DNA of 64,000 bases from Rosenbergiella collisarenosi (GCF_018494085.1 NZ_JABBFP010000003.1:186001-250000), one strand, 5' to 3'; positions 11,266 to 23,495 are shown, counted from the stretch's first letter. The notes: generated from the letters alone by a model not told the origin. Numbers and translations: made by a program.

Positions 11266-12327
11266 ATGATGCAAACCGACGAACTCAGAACGGTGCCGGT
11301 TGGAAAACTAATGACGGCACACCAACTCAACCAACATGTCCCCATCACCGAAAGCTGCCAGCAGCTGATCCTGACAACACGTCAAGCGATTAGCCAAATT
11401 TTACAGGGCGCAGACCCGCGTTTACTGGTTGTGATTGGGCCCTGCTCTATCCACGATCCTGTCGCGGCCTGCGATTACGCAAAGCGTTTACAGCCGCTAC
11501 GTGAAAAATATCGCGATCAACTAGAAATCGTGATGCGGACTTATTTTGAGAAACCCCGCACGACAGTAGGTTGGAAAGGTCTTATTAACGATCCACATCT
11601 CGACGGTAGCCATGATATCAATCACGGTCTCGTCGTAGCACGTCAACTTCTCTGCGATATTAATACGCTCGGCGTGCCTACGGCAACTGAGTTCCTCGAT
11701 ATGGTGACCGGTCAATATATCGCCGATTTTATCAGTTGGGGAGCCATTGGCGCGCGGACCACAGAGAGCCAAATTCATCGGGAAATGGCCTCCGCCCTCT
11801 CCTGCCCGGTTGGGTTTAAGAACGGTACCGATGGTAATTGTGCTATCGCTGTCGACGCCGTGCGGGCAGCGCGGGCGGCTCATCTATTCCTCTCCCCGGA
11901 TAAAGACGGGCAAATGGCCATTTATCAAACCTCAGGAAATCCAGATGGGCACATTATTTTACGTGGGGGCAAACAGCCTAACTATCACGCTGCATCGGTG
12001 AAAGAGTGCCAGCAAGCGCTAGCATCAGTGAGGTTACCTGATCGCGTGGTTATCGATTGTAGCCATGGTAATAGCCTTAAACAGCATAAACGTCAGCTTG
12101 ACGTTGCGAAAGATATTGCTCAGCAGTTACAGGCAGCTGACCATGGCATTGCTGGGGTGATGGTAGAAAGTTTTATCGTCGAAGGACGACAAGATTGGCA
12201 GGGCAACGGTAAGGATTGCTATGGACAATCGATTACCGATGCCTGTCTAAGCTGGGACGATACCGAGCAACTGCTGGCCATGTTAGCCGACGCAGTGACT
12301 CATCAGAGACTTAACTCGAGCAACTAA
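11266..12327 (+). CDS. aroH: 3-deoxy-D-arabino-heptulosonate-7-phosphate synthase, tryptophan-sensitive type
   Basis: Catalyses the first shikimate-pathway step, phosphoenolpyruvate plus erythrose 4-phosphate to DAHP. The 353 residues match class I enzymes. Visible are the PEP/E4P-binding motifs IGPCSIHD, MRTYFEKPRT, GVPTATEFLD, GARTTESQIHREMASALSCPVGFKNGTDG (in pieces) and IDCSHGNS. Assignment to AroH over AroF/AroG rests on the N-terminus and on gene order beside selO and ydiK. I did not find a recognisable TrpR operator upstream, so tryptophan repression is not supported here. Its stop codon lies inside the end of selO, a 17-base tail-to-tail overlap. Confidence 0.93.
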   Translation: MMQTDELRTVPVGKLMTAHQLNQHVPITESCQQLILTTRQAISQILQGADPRLLVVIGPCSIHDPVAACDYAKRLQPLREKYRDQLEIVMRTYFEKPRTTVGWKGLINDPHLDGSHDINHGLVVARQLLCDINTLGVPTATEFLDMVTGQYIADFISWGAIGARTTESQIHREMASALSCPVGFKNGTDGNCAIAVDAVRAARAAHLFLSPDKDGQMAIYQTSGNPDGHIILRGGKQPNYHAASVKECQQALASVRLPDRVVIDCSHGNSLKQHKRQLDVAKDIAQQLQAADHGIAGVMVESFIVEGRQDWQGNGKDCYGQSITDACLSWDDTEQLLAMLADAVTHQRLNSSN

Positions 12328-13747
12328 TTACTAACTGCTTCCCCCACTCTGGGGGAGGTTTCGCCAATGCGCTATCATCCAGATGTTGCGCAAATGGATT
12401 CTGTAGCGCAGCGTGGAGGGACGCTAATACCGTGGTATCGCCCTGTTCTGCCGCGTTGATCGCCTCTTGGGCTAGATAGTTGCGTAAGACTAGCGCTGGG
12501 TTAATCGCTAGCATCCGCGCCTGCCGAGTCTGTGGGTCGATGGTTTCTTTCACCAAGCGTTGTTGATAACGCGTGAACCAGCTCTCAAAGGCCGGACGGT
12601 CGATAAACTCATCTCGTAATAGGCCGCCTTTGTCACTATCTGCCGCGTAACTGAGTAATCGGAAGGTTCTTGTGTAATCGGCTTTCTCACGCGCCATGAG
12701 GGTAAAGAGTTCGATAAGTAGGTCATTATCTTGGGTATCTGCCGCATACAGACCTAACTTCCCACGCATCCGCTCGCCCCAGGCGGCCATTAAGGCAGGC
12801 TCATACTCTTTGAGCGCTAGCTTAAGCTTATCCGCAGAGAGGAGTCCTGAAAGCGCATGGGCTAATCGATTTAAATTCCACAGCCCGACCGTGGGTTGAT
12901 TCTCAAATGCATAACGCCCTTGATAATCGCTATGATTGCCGATTAGTCCGGGCTGATAGTCGTCCATAAACGCATAGGGCCCATAATCGAGCGTCAGCCC
13001 TAGCAAGGACATATTGTCGGTATTCATAACGCCGTGTGCAAATCCAACACTTTGCCATTGACCGATCATTGTGCCCGTTCGCCGTACAATATCCGCAAAC
13101 CATAAGAAGTAACGATCGCTTTCGCAAGCCAACTCCGGCCAAAATGTTTCAATACTGTAATCGGCGAGCTTTTTCAGTGCTTCAACTTGTTGCCGATGGA
13201 AGAGATGCTCGAAGTGTCCGAACCGCAAGTGACTCTGCGCTACGCGGATCAGCATTGCTCCTGGCTCAGCCACTTCGCGTTGAACGAGCTCTTCACCGGT
13301 CGCGATACTTAACGCGCGGGTCGTCGCAATACCTAGACCGTGCATCGCTTCTGAGGCGAGAAATTCCCGTAGCGTCGAACGTAAAACCGCTCGGCCGTCT
13401 CCCATGCGTGAATACGGGGTTTTACCTGCGCCCTTGAGGTGCCACTCAACACTATCCCCGGTCGGGAGCTGCTGCTCACCGAGGAGTAATCCGCGTCCAT
13501 CACCTAATTGCCCTGCCCATACCCCAAATTGATGGCCGCTATAGACCTGAGCGACGGGGCGCATACCGGCTAGCAGCTCACCGCCCCACCATACCGCTGA
13601 TTTTTGCAGTGTCTCAGTATCAGGCAGGGCTAGCTCATCGGCGAGGGCGCGGTTCAAATAGAGTAAGCGTCCGCCTCGTAAGGGCGTCGGTGCCACTTCG
13701 CTACACAGTTCAGGTAACTTATGACCCCATTGCTGTTGAAATTTCAT
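12311..13747 (-). CDS. selO: protein adenylyltransferase SelO (pseudokinase fold)
   Basis: Transfers AMP from ATP to Ser/Thr/Tyr residues of target proteins, a role tied to redox stress in published work. The start at 13747 (MKFQQQWGHKL) gives 478 residues, the E. coli length, with AGGATC upstream; a longer frame to 13789 would run into nlpC. Motifs include YSGHQFGVWAGQLGDGRG near residue 80, PYSRMGDGRAVLRS, GIATTRALS, the segment GFAHGVMNTDNMS with metal-ligand Asn/Asp, and LDYGPYAFMD. It is the last gene of the leftward run here and overlaps aroH. Confidence 0.96.
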   Translation of the reverse strand: MKFQQQWGHKLPELCSEVAPTPLRGGRLLYLNRALADELALPDTETLQKSAVWWGGELLAGMRPVAQVYSGHQFGVWAGQLGDGRGLLLGEQQLPTGDSVEWHLKGAGKTPYSRMGDGRAVLRSTLREFLASEAMHGLGIATTRALSIATGEELVQREVAEPGAMLIRVAQSHLRFGHFEHLFHRQQVEALKKLADYSIETFWPELACESDRYFLWFADIVRRTGTMIGQWQSVGFAHGVMNTDNMSLLGLTLDYGPYAFMDDYQPGLIGNHSDYQGRYAFENQPTVGLWNLNRLAHALSGLLSADKLKLALKEYEPALMAAWGERMRGKLGLYAADTQDNDLLIELFTLMAREKADYTRTFRLLSYAADSDKGGLLRDEFIDRPAFESWFTRYQQRLVKETIDPQTRQARMLAINPALVLRNYLAQEAINAAEQGDTTVLASLHAALQNPFAQHLDDSALAKPPPEWGKQLVISCSS

Positions 13748-13767
13748 GCTGATCCTAACCTTAGTCG

Positions 13768-14253
13768 TTATAAACGACGTGCTTGCCAAAAGACTTTACG
13801 CCAATAGACATTACTCAGTGATGAACGCATGACTCCACGACTTGTTGATGCATGGATAAACTGGTTTTGCGTATCATAGATCCCTACGTGTAACCCTCCT
13901 TCCCCCCAGCCGGTCTTAAAGAAGACTAGGTCGCCAGGCAGGAGTTCTTTCTTACTGATTCTCGTGCCGATCTCGCTTTGTTGTCGAGTCGTTCTGGGGA
14001 GTTGGATTCCAAAGCGCTCTCGGAAGGTGCGATAGACGAAACCCGAGCAGTCGATGCCACTACGGCTTAATCCTCCGTAGCGGTATGGGGTACCGCGCCA
14101 TTTAACGAGCTGATCACTAAGTACCAGATGGACTTGTCGAGGATTAGAGAGACGCGCATCAGGCGGTGGCGCATGGCTGCTACAGCCGACGACTAAGAAG
14201 GCCAATACCATCGCAAAGATTGGCATACTTCGAGACCGCAACATATTCAACAT
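13768..14253 (-). CDS. nlpC: NlpC/P60-family lipoprotein, putative cell-wall endopeptidase
   Basis: Lipoprotein with an N-terminal hydrophobic segment ending in the lipobox VVGC, then an NlpC/P60 cysteine peptidase domain. The catalytic triad is visible: Cys in GIDCSGFV, His in LHVGIY and a polar third residue near FIHAST. The family cleaves peptidoglycan stem peptides in the periplasm. I place the start at 14253 because the frame start at 14274 contains the AAGGAG ribosome site; an ATG at 14244 is also possible. In E. coli the btuCED genes separate nlpC from ihfA. Here ihfA follows directly. Confidence 0.92.
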   Translation of the reverse strand: MLNMLRSRSMPIFAMVLAFLVVGCSSHAPPPDARLSNPRQVHLVLSDQLVKWRGTPYRYGGLSRSGIDCSGFVYRTFRERFGIQLPRTTRQQSEIGTRISKKELLPGDLVFFKTGWGEGGLHVGIYDTQNQFIHASTSRGVMRSSLSNVYWRKVFWQARRL

Positions 14254-14300
14254 AAGCCTGCACCACTCCTTCATATCTAAATAATTAAAGTGTCAGAGAT

Positions 14301-14325
14301 AAAAAAAGCTGCCAAGGCAGCTTCT
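14301..14325 (-). terminator. terminator after ihfA
   Basis: Read on the minus strand: stem AAGCTGCC / GGCAGCTT with a two-base loop, followed by seven T. It closes the thrS-ihfA transcription cluster. Confidence 0.9.
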
Positions 14326-14346
14326 TTTATTATTAGGGTCGTTGCA

Positions 14347-14646
14347 TTAGCCTTTTTTTGGCACTGCAGTCTCGACCCGACTTTTCAGTTTCTGACCAGG
14401 CCGGAACGTCACTACTCGGCGAGCAGTAATGGGGATATCTTCACCAGTCTTGGGGTTTCTTCCTGGACGTTGGTTTTTCTCCCGAAGATCGAAGTTACCA
14501 AATCCAGATAACTTGACCTGCTCTCCCTTTTCCAGCGCACTGCGAATCTCTTCGAAGAAAAGTTCGACTAACTCTTTCGAGTCACGTTTGCTAAGACCCA
14601 ATTTTTCAAACAAATATTCTGACATTTCAGCTTTTGTAAGCGCCAT
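14347..14646 (-). CDS. ihfA: integration host factor alpha subunit
   Basis: A 99-residue DNA-bending protein of the HU/IHF family that pairs with IhfB. The family arm motif [12 protein letters not shown] is present, with the conserved Pro that intercalates DNA, and VKLSGFGNF precedes it. Length and sequence match E. coli IhfA. It starts 4 bases after the pheT stop, so it is co-transcribed with pheST as in E. coli. Confidence 0.98.
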   Translation of the reverse strand: MALTKAEMSEYLFEKLGLSKRDSKELVELFFEEIRSALEKGEQVKLSGFGNFDLREKNQRPGRNPKTGEDIPITARRVVTFRPGQKLKSRVETAVPKKG

Positions 14647-14650
14647 CGGT

Positions 14651-17038
14651 TCAATCCCTCAAGGTTGCCTGGAATCGCTCTTTTAACGCTGCAACACAGT
14701 CAGCTACCGTGGCAGCAATATCCTCTTCTTCCAGTGTACGCGTGGAATCTTGTAGATGCAGGCTGATTGCAAGGCTCTTAAAGCCTGGTTCAACCCCTTT
14801 CCCACGGTATACATCGAATAAGTTTACGCCAACCAACTGATTTACGCCAACTTTCTTACACTCAGCGATGATATCAGCAGCATTAATGGATTCACTGACG
14901 ACAACGGCAATGTCGCGACGGTTCGCTGGGAACTTCGAAATCGCCTTAGCCTGAGGAATTTCACGGGTGGCAAGCTTGTCCCACAATAGCTCAAACACGA
15001 CGGTACGACCATTCAGATCCAGTTTGCGTTCAAGCTCAGGATGCACGACACCGATCCAACCAATCACCTCCTCGTCGAGAACGATTTCGGCACTTTGCCC
15101 TGGATGCAGAGCGCTATGCTCTGTACGACGGAAGCTTATTTGTTCGGTTTTACCGGTTAGCTCTAATAGGCTTTCCAGATCCCCTTTCAGATCATAAAAA
15201 TCGACATTTTGACGTTCGATTAGCCAGTGCTCATCACAACGGGAGCCTGCGATAACGCCGGCTAACATCATTTCTTGACGGATACCTAATGGGGCTTGGG
15301 CATCAGGGATGAATCGTAGGCCACTTTCAAACAGGCGCACACGGCTTTGCTGGCGATTCTGATTATAGACAACCGCATCAAGTAGCCCAGTCCATAACGA
15401 AAGACGCATCGCAGACATGTCTGCAGAGATCGGGCTTGGTAAAATTAATGGCGACTGTTGTGGATGTAGCAACGCCTGTGTCTTAGGGTCGACGAAGCTG
15501 TAAGTAATCGCTTCTTGGTAGCCCTTATCAACCAGTAGCAGTTTAACACGTTGCAGTGAGAGGTTTTCCTCACGGTGTTCTGGCATGATCAAACTGGCTT
15601 TCACGGGAATATTTGGGATGTTGTCATACCCATAGACCCGCGCGACTTCTTCGATCAGATCTTCTTCAATTTCCATATCGAAGCGCCAGCTCGGTGCTAC
15701 GACTTGCCACTGTTGAGCTGAGGCGGTCACGTCGCATCCAAGCTGCGTCAGGATGGTTGTGACAGTCTCGTCAGCGATAACGTGACCAATGATACGGTCA
15801 AGCTTGTGACGATGTAGCGTAATTGTCGCAGGCTTAGGAAGAGACTGTTCGTGACTGGCCTCGACAATCGGACCGGCTTCACCACCACAAATCGCTAACA
15901 GTAATTCTGTTGCACGTTCCATCGCCGCGTACTGACCGGCAGGATCTACGCCGCGCTCATAGCGGTGTGACGCATCGGTGTGCAGACCAAAGCGACGCGC
16001 ACGGCCCGTAATGGCCAGCGGAGAAAAGTAAGCACATTCGAGTAGTACATGCTGTGTGGTTGAGGTAATACCTGATTCTTCCCCACCGAATATTCCGGCC
16101 ATCGCTAATGCTTTATGTTGATCAGCGATCACTAAAACATCGTCACTCAGCGTCACGTCATTACCGTCTAGAAGCGTCAATGTCTCGCCAGCCGTAGCAT
16201 GGCGCACGATGATCTTCTCGTTTAATGTCGCTAAGTCGAAGGCATGCATCGGCTGGCCACGTTCCAGCAGAACGTAGTTAGTGATATCGACCATTGCATC
16301 GATTGAACGGATACCACAGCGGCGCAGCTTCTCTTGCATCCATAAGGGTGTTGGTGCGTTGATATCGATATTTTCGATAACACGTCCAAGATAGCGTGGG
16401 CACGCGTCGGCGGCAACGACCTCAATTGGAAACTGGCGATCACTCGTGGCAACGACCGGCGTGATGACCGGCGTGGTCAAGGTCATGCCATTGGCTACCG
16501 CAACATCACGCGCGATCCCCATGATCCCCAGACAATCCGCACGGTTGGGCGTGACACTAATTTCAATAGTATTGTCATCAAGCTGTAAATAGTCACGAAT
16601 ATCTTGACCGACGGGCGCATCAGCGGCAAGTTCGATGATCCCTTCAGATTCGACGTCAATTCCCAGCTCACCAAATGAGCAGAGCATGCCTTCAGAAGGC
16701 TCTCCGCGTAGCTTAGCGGCCTTGATTTTAAAGTCGCCAGGTAGTACCGCGCCTACTGTCGCGACGGCCACCTTCAATCCTTGACGACAATTTGGTGCTC
16801 CGCACACGATATCAAGGAGGCGCTCGCCGCCGACGTTGATTTTGGTCACCCGTAGTTTGTCGGCATTAGGATGTTGTTGGCATTCAACGACCTCCCCAAC
16901 TACAACGCCGTTAAATTTTCCCGCGACAGGTTCAACGCCATCGACTTCCAAACCCGCCATTGTGATTTGATTAGAGAGTTGTTCGCTAGTCAGGGCCGGA
17001 TTTACCCATTCACGTAACCAGAGTTCACTGAATTTCAT
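14651..17038 (-). CDS. pheT: phenylalanine-tRNA ligase beta subunit
   Basis: Beta subunit of the (alpha-beta)2 enzyme that charges tRNA-Phe; 795 residues, the E. coli length. Domains run from an N-terminal OB-fold tRNA-binding domain ([17 protein letters not shown]), through B3/B4 with the editing site, the B5 domain, the catalytic-like core ([10 protein letters not shown]) to the ferredoxin-fold anticodon-binding end ([16 protein letters not shown]). It starts 14 bases after pheS and belongs to the pheM-pheS-pheT-ihfA operon. Confidence 0.98.
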   Translation of the reverse strand: MKFSELWLREWVNPALTSEQLSNQITMAGLEVDGVEPVAGKFNGVVVGEVVECQQHPNADKLRVTKINVGGERLLDIVCGAPNCRQGLKVAVATVGAVLPGDFKIKAAKLRGEPSEGMLCSFGELGIDVESEGIIELAADAPVGQDIRDYLQLDDNTIEISVTPNRADCLGIMGIARDVAVANGMTLTTPVITPVVATSDRQFPIEVVAADACPRYLGRVIENIDINAPTPLWMQEKLRRCGIRSIDAMVDITNYVLLERGQPMHAFDLATLNEKIIVRHATAGETLTLLDGNDVTLSDDVLVIADQHKALAMAGIFGGEESGITSTTQHVLLECAYFSPLAITGRARRFGLHTDASHRYERGVDPAGQYAAMERATELLLAICGGEAGPIVEASHEQSLPKPATITLHRHKLDRIIGHVIADETVTTILTQLGCDVTASAQQWQVVAPSWRFDMEIEEDLIEEVARVYGYDNIPNIPVKASLIMPEHREENLSLQRVKLLLVDKGYQEAITYSFVDPKTQALLHPQQSPLILPSPISADMSAMRLSLWTGLLDAVVYNQNRQQSRVRLFESGLRFIPDAQAPLGIRQEMMLAGVIAGSRCDEHWLIERQNVDFYDLKGDLESLLELTGKTEQISFRRTEHSALHPGQSAEIVLDEEVIGWIGVVHPELERKLDLNGRTVVFELLWDKLATREIPQAKAISKFPANRRDIAVVVSESINAADIIAECKKVGVNQLVGVNLFDVYRGKGVEPGFKSLAISLHLQDSTRTLEEEDIAATVADCVAALKERFQATLRD

Positions 17039-17052
17039 TGGATAACCTGCCC

Positions 17053-18048
<996 letters not shown>

Positions 18049-18113
18049 TTATCCAGTCTGTCTGGGAAGTTATGCTATAAGAACAGTTAATAACGACAAG
18101 TCTTAAAAACGAC

Positions 18114-18136
18114 AAAGCCTCCTTAATGGAGGCTTT
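18114..18136 (-). promoter_or_regulatory. pheST transcription attenuator
   Basis: Read on the minus strand, stem AAAGCCTCC / GGAGGCTTT with a five-base loop is followed four bases later by a T run. It lies between the Phe-rich leader peptide and pheS, the arrangement of the E. coli pheST attenuator. Under Phe-tRNA shortage, ribosome stalling in the leader would favour an alternative pairing. Confidence 0.85.
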
Positions 18137-18183
18137 TCGCGCGTTTTTTCGTTTCTCATTTCCTGCGCAAAAGCCCCTCTCGA

Positions 18184-18228
18184 TTAGAAGCTAAAGGAAA
18201 TAAAGAAACGAAAAAAAAACGTTGTCAT
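18184..18228 (-). CDS. pheM: phenylalanine-tRNA ligase operon leader peptide
   Basis: A 14-codon frame reading MTTFFFRFFISFSF, with seven Phe codons, about 45 bases before the attenuator hairpin and some 150 bases before pheS. Position, size and Phe richness match the E. coli leader [14 protein letters not shown] although the first residues differ. Stalling at the Phe codons would couple pheST transcription to charged tRNA-Phe. The ribosome site is weak (TGGACA). It is too short for a standard gene finder. Confidence 0.88.
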   Translation of the reverse strand: MTTFFFRFFISFSF

Positions 18229-18254
18229 AATGTGTGTCCAGGGCGGCGTGATTA

Positions 18255-18283
18255 AAATAAAAAAGGGAGCAAGCTCCCTTTTC
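18255..18283 (-). terminator. terminator after rplT
   Basis: Minus-strand stem AAAAGGGAGC / GCTCCCTTTT with a two-base loop and a T-rich tail, just after the rplT stop codon. Confidence 0.9.
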
Positions 18284-18290
18284 TACTGAC

Positions 18291-18662
<372 letters not shown>

Positions 18663-18691
18663 TTATATTCTGAAATTAAAAAAAAAGTAAC

Positions 18692-18966
<275 letters not shown>

Positions 18967-18979
18967 ATTACTTGATGGC

Positions 18980-19525
<546 letters not shown>

Positions 19526-21454
19526 TTATTCCTCCAACTGATGAATACTTCTGCTGCGGATTTCATTTTGCAGCTTCTCAATCAATACATCGACATCAAA
19601 AACACCTAAGTCTTTACCGCGGCGGGTACGAACGGCTACTTTGCCCGATTCTACCTCTTTATCACCGCATACTAACATATAGGGAACGCGACGTAATGTG
19701 TGCTCACGGATTTTAAAGCCAATCTTCTCGTTTCTCAAGTCTGCTTTAACTCTAATACCCGCATTTTGTAGTTTTTTGGTCAATTCAGTGACATATTCTG
19801 CCTGACTGTCGGTGATATTCATCACCACTGCTTGTGTCGGCGCTAACCAAGTTGGGAAAAACCCTGCAAATTCTTCGGTTAGGATGCCAATAAAGCGTTC
19901 AACAGACCCTAGTATAGCACGGTGGATCATAACCGGTGTTTGACGGTCATTATTTTCACCCACGTACGTTGCATCTAAACGCTCAGGCAGGGAAAAGTCG
20001 AGCTGTACTGTACCACATTGCCATGCACGATCCAGACAATCATATAAAGTAAATTCGATTTTCGGCCCGTAGAACGCGCCTTCGCCTGGCTGATAGTCAA
20101 ATTCGATATCGTTATTTTTTAATGCTTGGGCCAGATCATGCTCCGCCCTATCCCATAGCTCTTCGCTTCCGATACGTTTTTCAGGACGAGTAGATAGCTT
20201 AACAACGATCTTTTCAAATCCGAAAGTGCTGTACATATCGTAGACCATACGAATACAGCTATTTACTTCGTCTAAGATTTGCTCTTCGGTACAGAAGATA
20301 TGCGCATCATCTTGGGTGAATCCTCGTACGCGCATCAGACCATGTAATGCACCAGAAGGCTCATTACGGTGGCAGCTACCGAACTCAGCCATACGCAATG
20401 GCAGATCGCGGTAAGACTTTAATCCCTGATTAAAGATCTGAACATGACCCGGACAGTTCATGGGCTTGATACAATATTCACGGTTTTCTGATGAAGTCGT
20501 AAACATCGCTTCTTTGTAGTTTTCCCAGTGCCCGGTTTTTTCCCATAGCACTCGGTCCATCATCAGAGGACCTTTAACTTCTTGGTAATCATATTCGGTC
20601 AGTTTGCTACGAACAAACGATTCGAGTTCACGGAAAATGGTCCAGCCATCGTGATGCCAGAACACCATGCCCGGTGCTTCTTCTTGCATATGATAGAGGT
20701 CAAGCTGCTTACCGATTTTACGGTGATCGCGCTTTGCCGCTTCTTCAAGACGCTTAAGGTAAGCGGCAAGCTGCTTTTTATCCGCCCATGCCGTGCCATA
20801 GATGCGCTGCAGCATTTTATTGTCGCTATTACCACGCCAATACGCGCCTGCTAACTTCTGTAGCTTAAAGTGGTGGCAGAAACGCATGTTCGGAACGTGT
20901 GGTCCGCGACACATATCGATGTATTCTTCATGATGATAAAGCCCAGGCTTGTCATCGTGACTAATATTTTGATCAAGAATTTCTACTTTATAGCTCTCGC
21001 CGCGTGCTGCAAAGGCATCACGCGCTTCTTGCCAGCTTACTTTCTTCTTGACGACGTCATAATTCTTTTCGGCTAGCTCGTGCATACGTTTCTCGAGCTT
21101 TTCGAGATCGTCTTGAGTCAGCGTATGGTCCAGGTCGACGTCATAGTAGAAACCATTATCGATAACCGGCCCGATGGCCATCTTGGTATTTGGCCACAGC
21201 TGTTTGATCGCATGTCCGAGTAAGTGCGCACAGGAGTGACGAAGGATTTCGATCCCTTCCTCATCTTTTGCGGTAATGATAGAGACATTCGCATCGTGGG
21301 TAATCGGATCGACGGCATCAACCAGTTCGCCATTCACACGTCCGGCTATACAAGCTTTAGCTAGTCCAGGACCGATGTCTTGGGCTATATCCATCACGCT
21401 CACGGCATGATCAAAACTACGTTGGCTTCCGTCAGGAAGAGTAATAACTGGCAT
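19526..21454 (-). CDS. thrS: threonine-tRNA ligase
   Basis: Charges tRNA-Thr; 642 residues as in E. coli. Domains: TGS at the N-terminus ([20 protein letters not shown]), the editing domain with [10 protein letters not shown], class II core with the zinc Cys in MNCPGH and motif 2 near [13 protein letters not shown], and the anticodon-binding domain from about residue 535. It heads the leftward translation cluster. In E. coli its mRNA leader is an operator that mimics tRNA-Thr; the upstream region here was not resolved to that level. Confidence 0.98.
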   Translation of the reverse strand: MPVITLPDGSQRSFDHAVSVMDIAQDIGPGLAKACIAGRVNGELVDAVDPITHDANVSIITAKDEEGIEILRHSCAHLLGHAIKQLWPNTKMAIGPVIDNGFYYDVDLDHTLTQDDLEKLEKRMHELAEKNYDVVKKKVSWQEARDAFAARGESYKVEILDQNISHDDKPGLYHHEEYIDMCRGPHVPNMRFCHHFKLQKLAGAYWRGNSDNKMLQRIYGTAWADKKQLAAYLKRLEEAAKRDHRKIGKQLDLYHMQEEAPGMVFWHHDGWTIFRELESFVRSKLTEYDYQEVKGPLMMDRVLWEKTGHWENYKEAMFTTSSENREYCIKPMNCPGHVQIFNQGLKSYRDLPLRMAEFGSCHRNEPSGALHGLMRVRGFTQDDAHIFCTEEQILDEVNSCIRMVYDMYSTFGFEKIVVKLSTRPEKRIGSEELWDRAEHDLAQALKNNDIEFDYQPGEGAFYGPKIEFTLYDCLDRAWQCGTVQLDFSLPERLDATYVGENNDRQTPVMIHRAILGSVERFIGILTEEFAGFFPTWLAPTQAVVMNITDSQAEYVTELTKKLQNAGIRVKADLRNEKIGFKIREHTLRRVPYMLVCGDKEVESGKVAVRTRRGKDLGVFDVDVLIEKLQNEIRSRSIHQLEE

Positions 21455-21561
21455 TCTATATCCTTAATTGCAGTGGTAACCCACACGACAGGCTACATGC
21501 TATGTTTGGTTTTATCGTAAATTCAATTCGTTGTCGAAATCAGGCCGAGAATTATCTTCAT

Positions 21562-21582
21562 TTGGTACACAACTTGGTACAC
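21562..21582. repeat. tandem TTGGTACAC repeat upstream of thrS
   Basis: TTGGTACAC occurs at 21562-21570 and again at 21574-21582, a 12-base period. From memory, similar GTACAC repeats lie beside integrase genes of genomic islands and may be recombinase arm sites; that is an inference. No integrase gene is present here. Confidence 0.5.
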
Positions 21583-21743
21583 CATTTTGTCATTCCCTAC
21601 CCTTAGATTTTGCAAGAGTAATGTTACAGGTTAAGCAACATGACTTAAAGAGGTGGCTTTAATTTCTTATCAACTTTGTATAACAGAGACTTATATAAAG
21701 TTATGGTACAGTTACTGGATAAATAGAGGTAAGTAGACCTGTT

Positions 21744-22345
21744 TTAGTTCCAGACACTTTTTGAGGTTGCCGGATTTTCAGCCATCAATCGGTATTCTTT
21801 AGGCGTTTGGTTATTCAGGGATTCATGAGGTCGCTCACTGTTATATTCCCTTAGCCAGCGATCTGTAATTTCCCGTACTTTATTCAGAGATCTGAACAGA
21901 TAAAAATCGAATTTTTCAGTCCTGTAAGTCCGGTTAATTCGTTCGATAAAAGCATTCTGAGTGGGTTTACTAGGCTTAATAAACTCCAGTTGCACACCAT
22001 GATCTTCAGTCCATTGAGCCAGCGTCAGTGAAAATAAATTCCGACCCGTTATCCATCCTCTGTTTCAGCGGATAACCACGGCTGGCAACTATGCGATCCA
22101 AGACTCTAATGACCCGCTGGGCGGGAATGTTCAGGTCAATTTCTATGGATAGTGCTTCACGGTTAAGTCATCCACCCTATTAAATGTCCGAAAACGTCTG
22201 CCATTAATCAGAGCATCATGCATAAAATCAATCGACCAGCCCTGGTTTATCGCCTCAGGTGTTGCCAGCCGCTTTGGATTACGCACCGGCAAACGTTGCT
22301 TTCCTTCACGCCTTTCACCCTAAATTTACAGGCAATGCGGTGGCT
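21744..22345 (-). pseudogene. IS3-family transposase OrfB remnant
   Basis: The last 83 residues are intact and typical of IS3-family DDE transposases (FIKPSKPTQNAFIERINRTY, then YNSERPHESLNNQTPKEYR, ending KSVWN). Upstream, the same protein continues on the minus strand in other frames: QGWSIDFMHDALINGRRF, IDLNIPAQRVIRVLDRI and MDNGSEF are recognisable pieces. At least two single-base shifts separate them, near 22168 and near 22035. The N-terminus, OrfA and clear terminal inverted repeats are missing, so this is a dead fragment. Confidence 0.88.
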
Positions 22346-22409
22346 TCTTCCTGAGCTTAGAGGTGATAAACAACACTAAACATGTGACCTCCCACTTATA
22401 TTAATAAGT

Positions 22410-22452
22410 GCCTACAGGCTAATTCCCTTCAAGCTAAAATTAGCCTGTAGGC
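22410..22452. repeat. 15-base perfect inverted repeat (hairpin or cruciform element)
   Basis: GCCTACAGGCTAATT at 22410-22424 is the exact reverse complement of 22438-22452, with a 13-base spacer. The right arm extends to a second nested hairpin, AATTAGCC-TGTA-GGCTAATT. No T run follows on either strand, which argues against a simple terminator. Confidence 0.8.
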
Positions 22453-22564
22453 TAATTGGAAAGTACGAATCACGTCACGCTGTCACAAAATGAGTGTGTG
22501 GTGATTGTTCTCGGCATTTAGTCCGCATTTATAGGGTGGATAATGCCCCGGTCGGAGCAAAATA

Positions 22565-22867
22565 TTAACGGTAATATTGTTTCTTTCTACGGCTGTTATG
22601 CTTCCAGTTACGACTCAATTTAAGGATGTCGGTGGGAATGTCATCATAGTGATCGATAATATTTTTTCCCCGGCAAGCTCTAAAACGTATCCCGTATTCA
22701 GGGTAATCCGCTATATGGCCTAGGGTCGCTTTTTTCTCAGAGAAGGTGCTGAAGTAACGGAAAATATGGTTCCTCAGCTGAGGATACGTATCAATCCTCT
22801 CGAAACGTTTGCGAGTCGAACTACTTCTTCCAAATTGGAAATGAGACTTTAATTTCTTTGTTTTCAC
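22565..22867 (-). CDS. hypothetical basic protein
   Basis: I do not recognise this 100-residue product. It starts with GTG preceded by GAGG, is rich in Arg/Lys and aromatic residues (for example RGKNIIDHYDDIPTDI), and has no signal or membrane segment. It is the last of four leftward frames that look like one regulatory module of a mobile element (22565-24460). It could be intact or a fragment. Confidence 0.5.
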   Translation of the reverse strand: MKTKKLKSHFQFGRSSSTRKRFERIDTYPQLRNHIFRYFSTFSEKKATLGHIADYPEYGIRFRACRGKNIIDHYDDIPTDILKLSRNWKHNSRRKKQYYR

Positions 22868-22948
22868 AGAACTACCTCATAGGTTTACAGTACCTAGAAG
22901 TAGTCCCCAGCATAGTAGTTTATCTGTAATGTATTCATTCTCATGCCT

Positions 22949-23487
22949 CTACTCTTTGTCTACAAATACTTGGACTTCAGCGATGGCCATACCCAGATTC
23001 CAGTAGGGATAGCCAAGCCGGATAATCTTTTGATACGGTTCAAACGCAAATTCGTTATGTACTTCGCAAGGATAGTTCTTTTTTAATGACACTAGCAATG
23101 GGTCCTCTTCGCCTTTTTCACCCGCTCCCTACGAAATTGCCGGGATGAGAATATTATAGGGCGGACTAGGCTGTTGCTTATTGGCCTTTGCACACTCGAT
23201 AAACGAACAAATTAATTGGTATAGGGCACTCGTTTTGGAGGACATACAAGCTCCCCCTACTTCCCCATATAGCAGCCAATCTAATGACACCCCAAACTGT
23301 TGGGCAAAAAGGTTAAGCCTGGTCGCTGAGTTCCACGGCTCACGTCACTAATAAAGCCCCTTGATAAGCCCAAGTGATTTGCAAACTGTGCATTATTCAT
23401 TCCTGCTCGATGAACGACCTGTTGAAACCGAGATAATAAATGTTCGTCAAACGCCCATTGGCCGGTAGCCACTTTTTCCTGCTTCAT
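22949..23487 (-). pseudogene. XRE/Cro-CI-type phage-like regulator, broken
   Basis: The N-terminal part (start MKQEKVATG, AAGG upstream) has a clear helix-turn-helix, NNAQFANHLGLSRGFISDVSR, followed by GTQRPGLTF. A one-base loss in a T run near 23313 ends this frame; reading on with one base added restores FAQQFGVSLDWLLYGE, the family continuation. An in-frame TAG at 23129-23131 interrupts again, after which an aligned frame of 59 codons runs to 22949. Restoring one base makes the whole length divisible by three. The intact protein would be about 179 residues. The start overlaps the end of the gene before it, as in an operon. Confidence 0.75.
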
Positions 23488-23495
23488 TCTGTACC

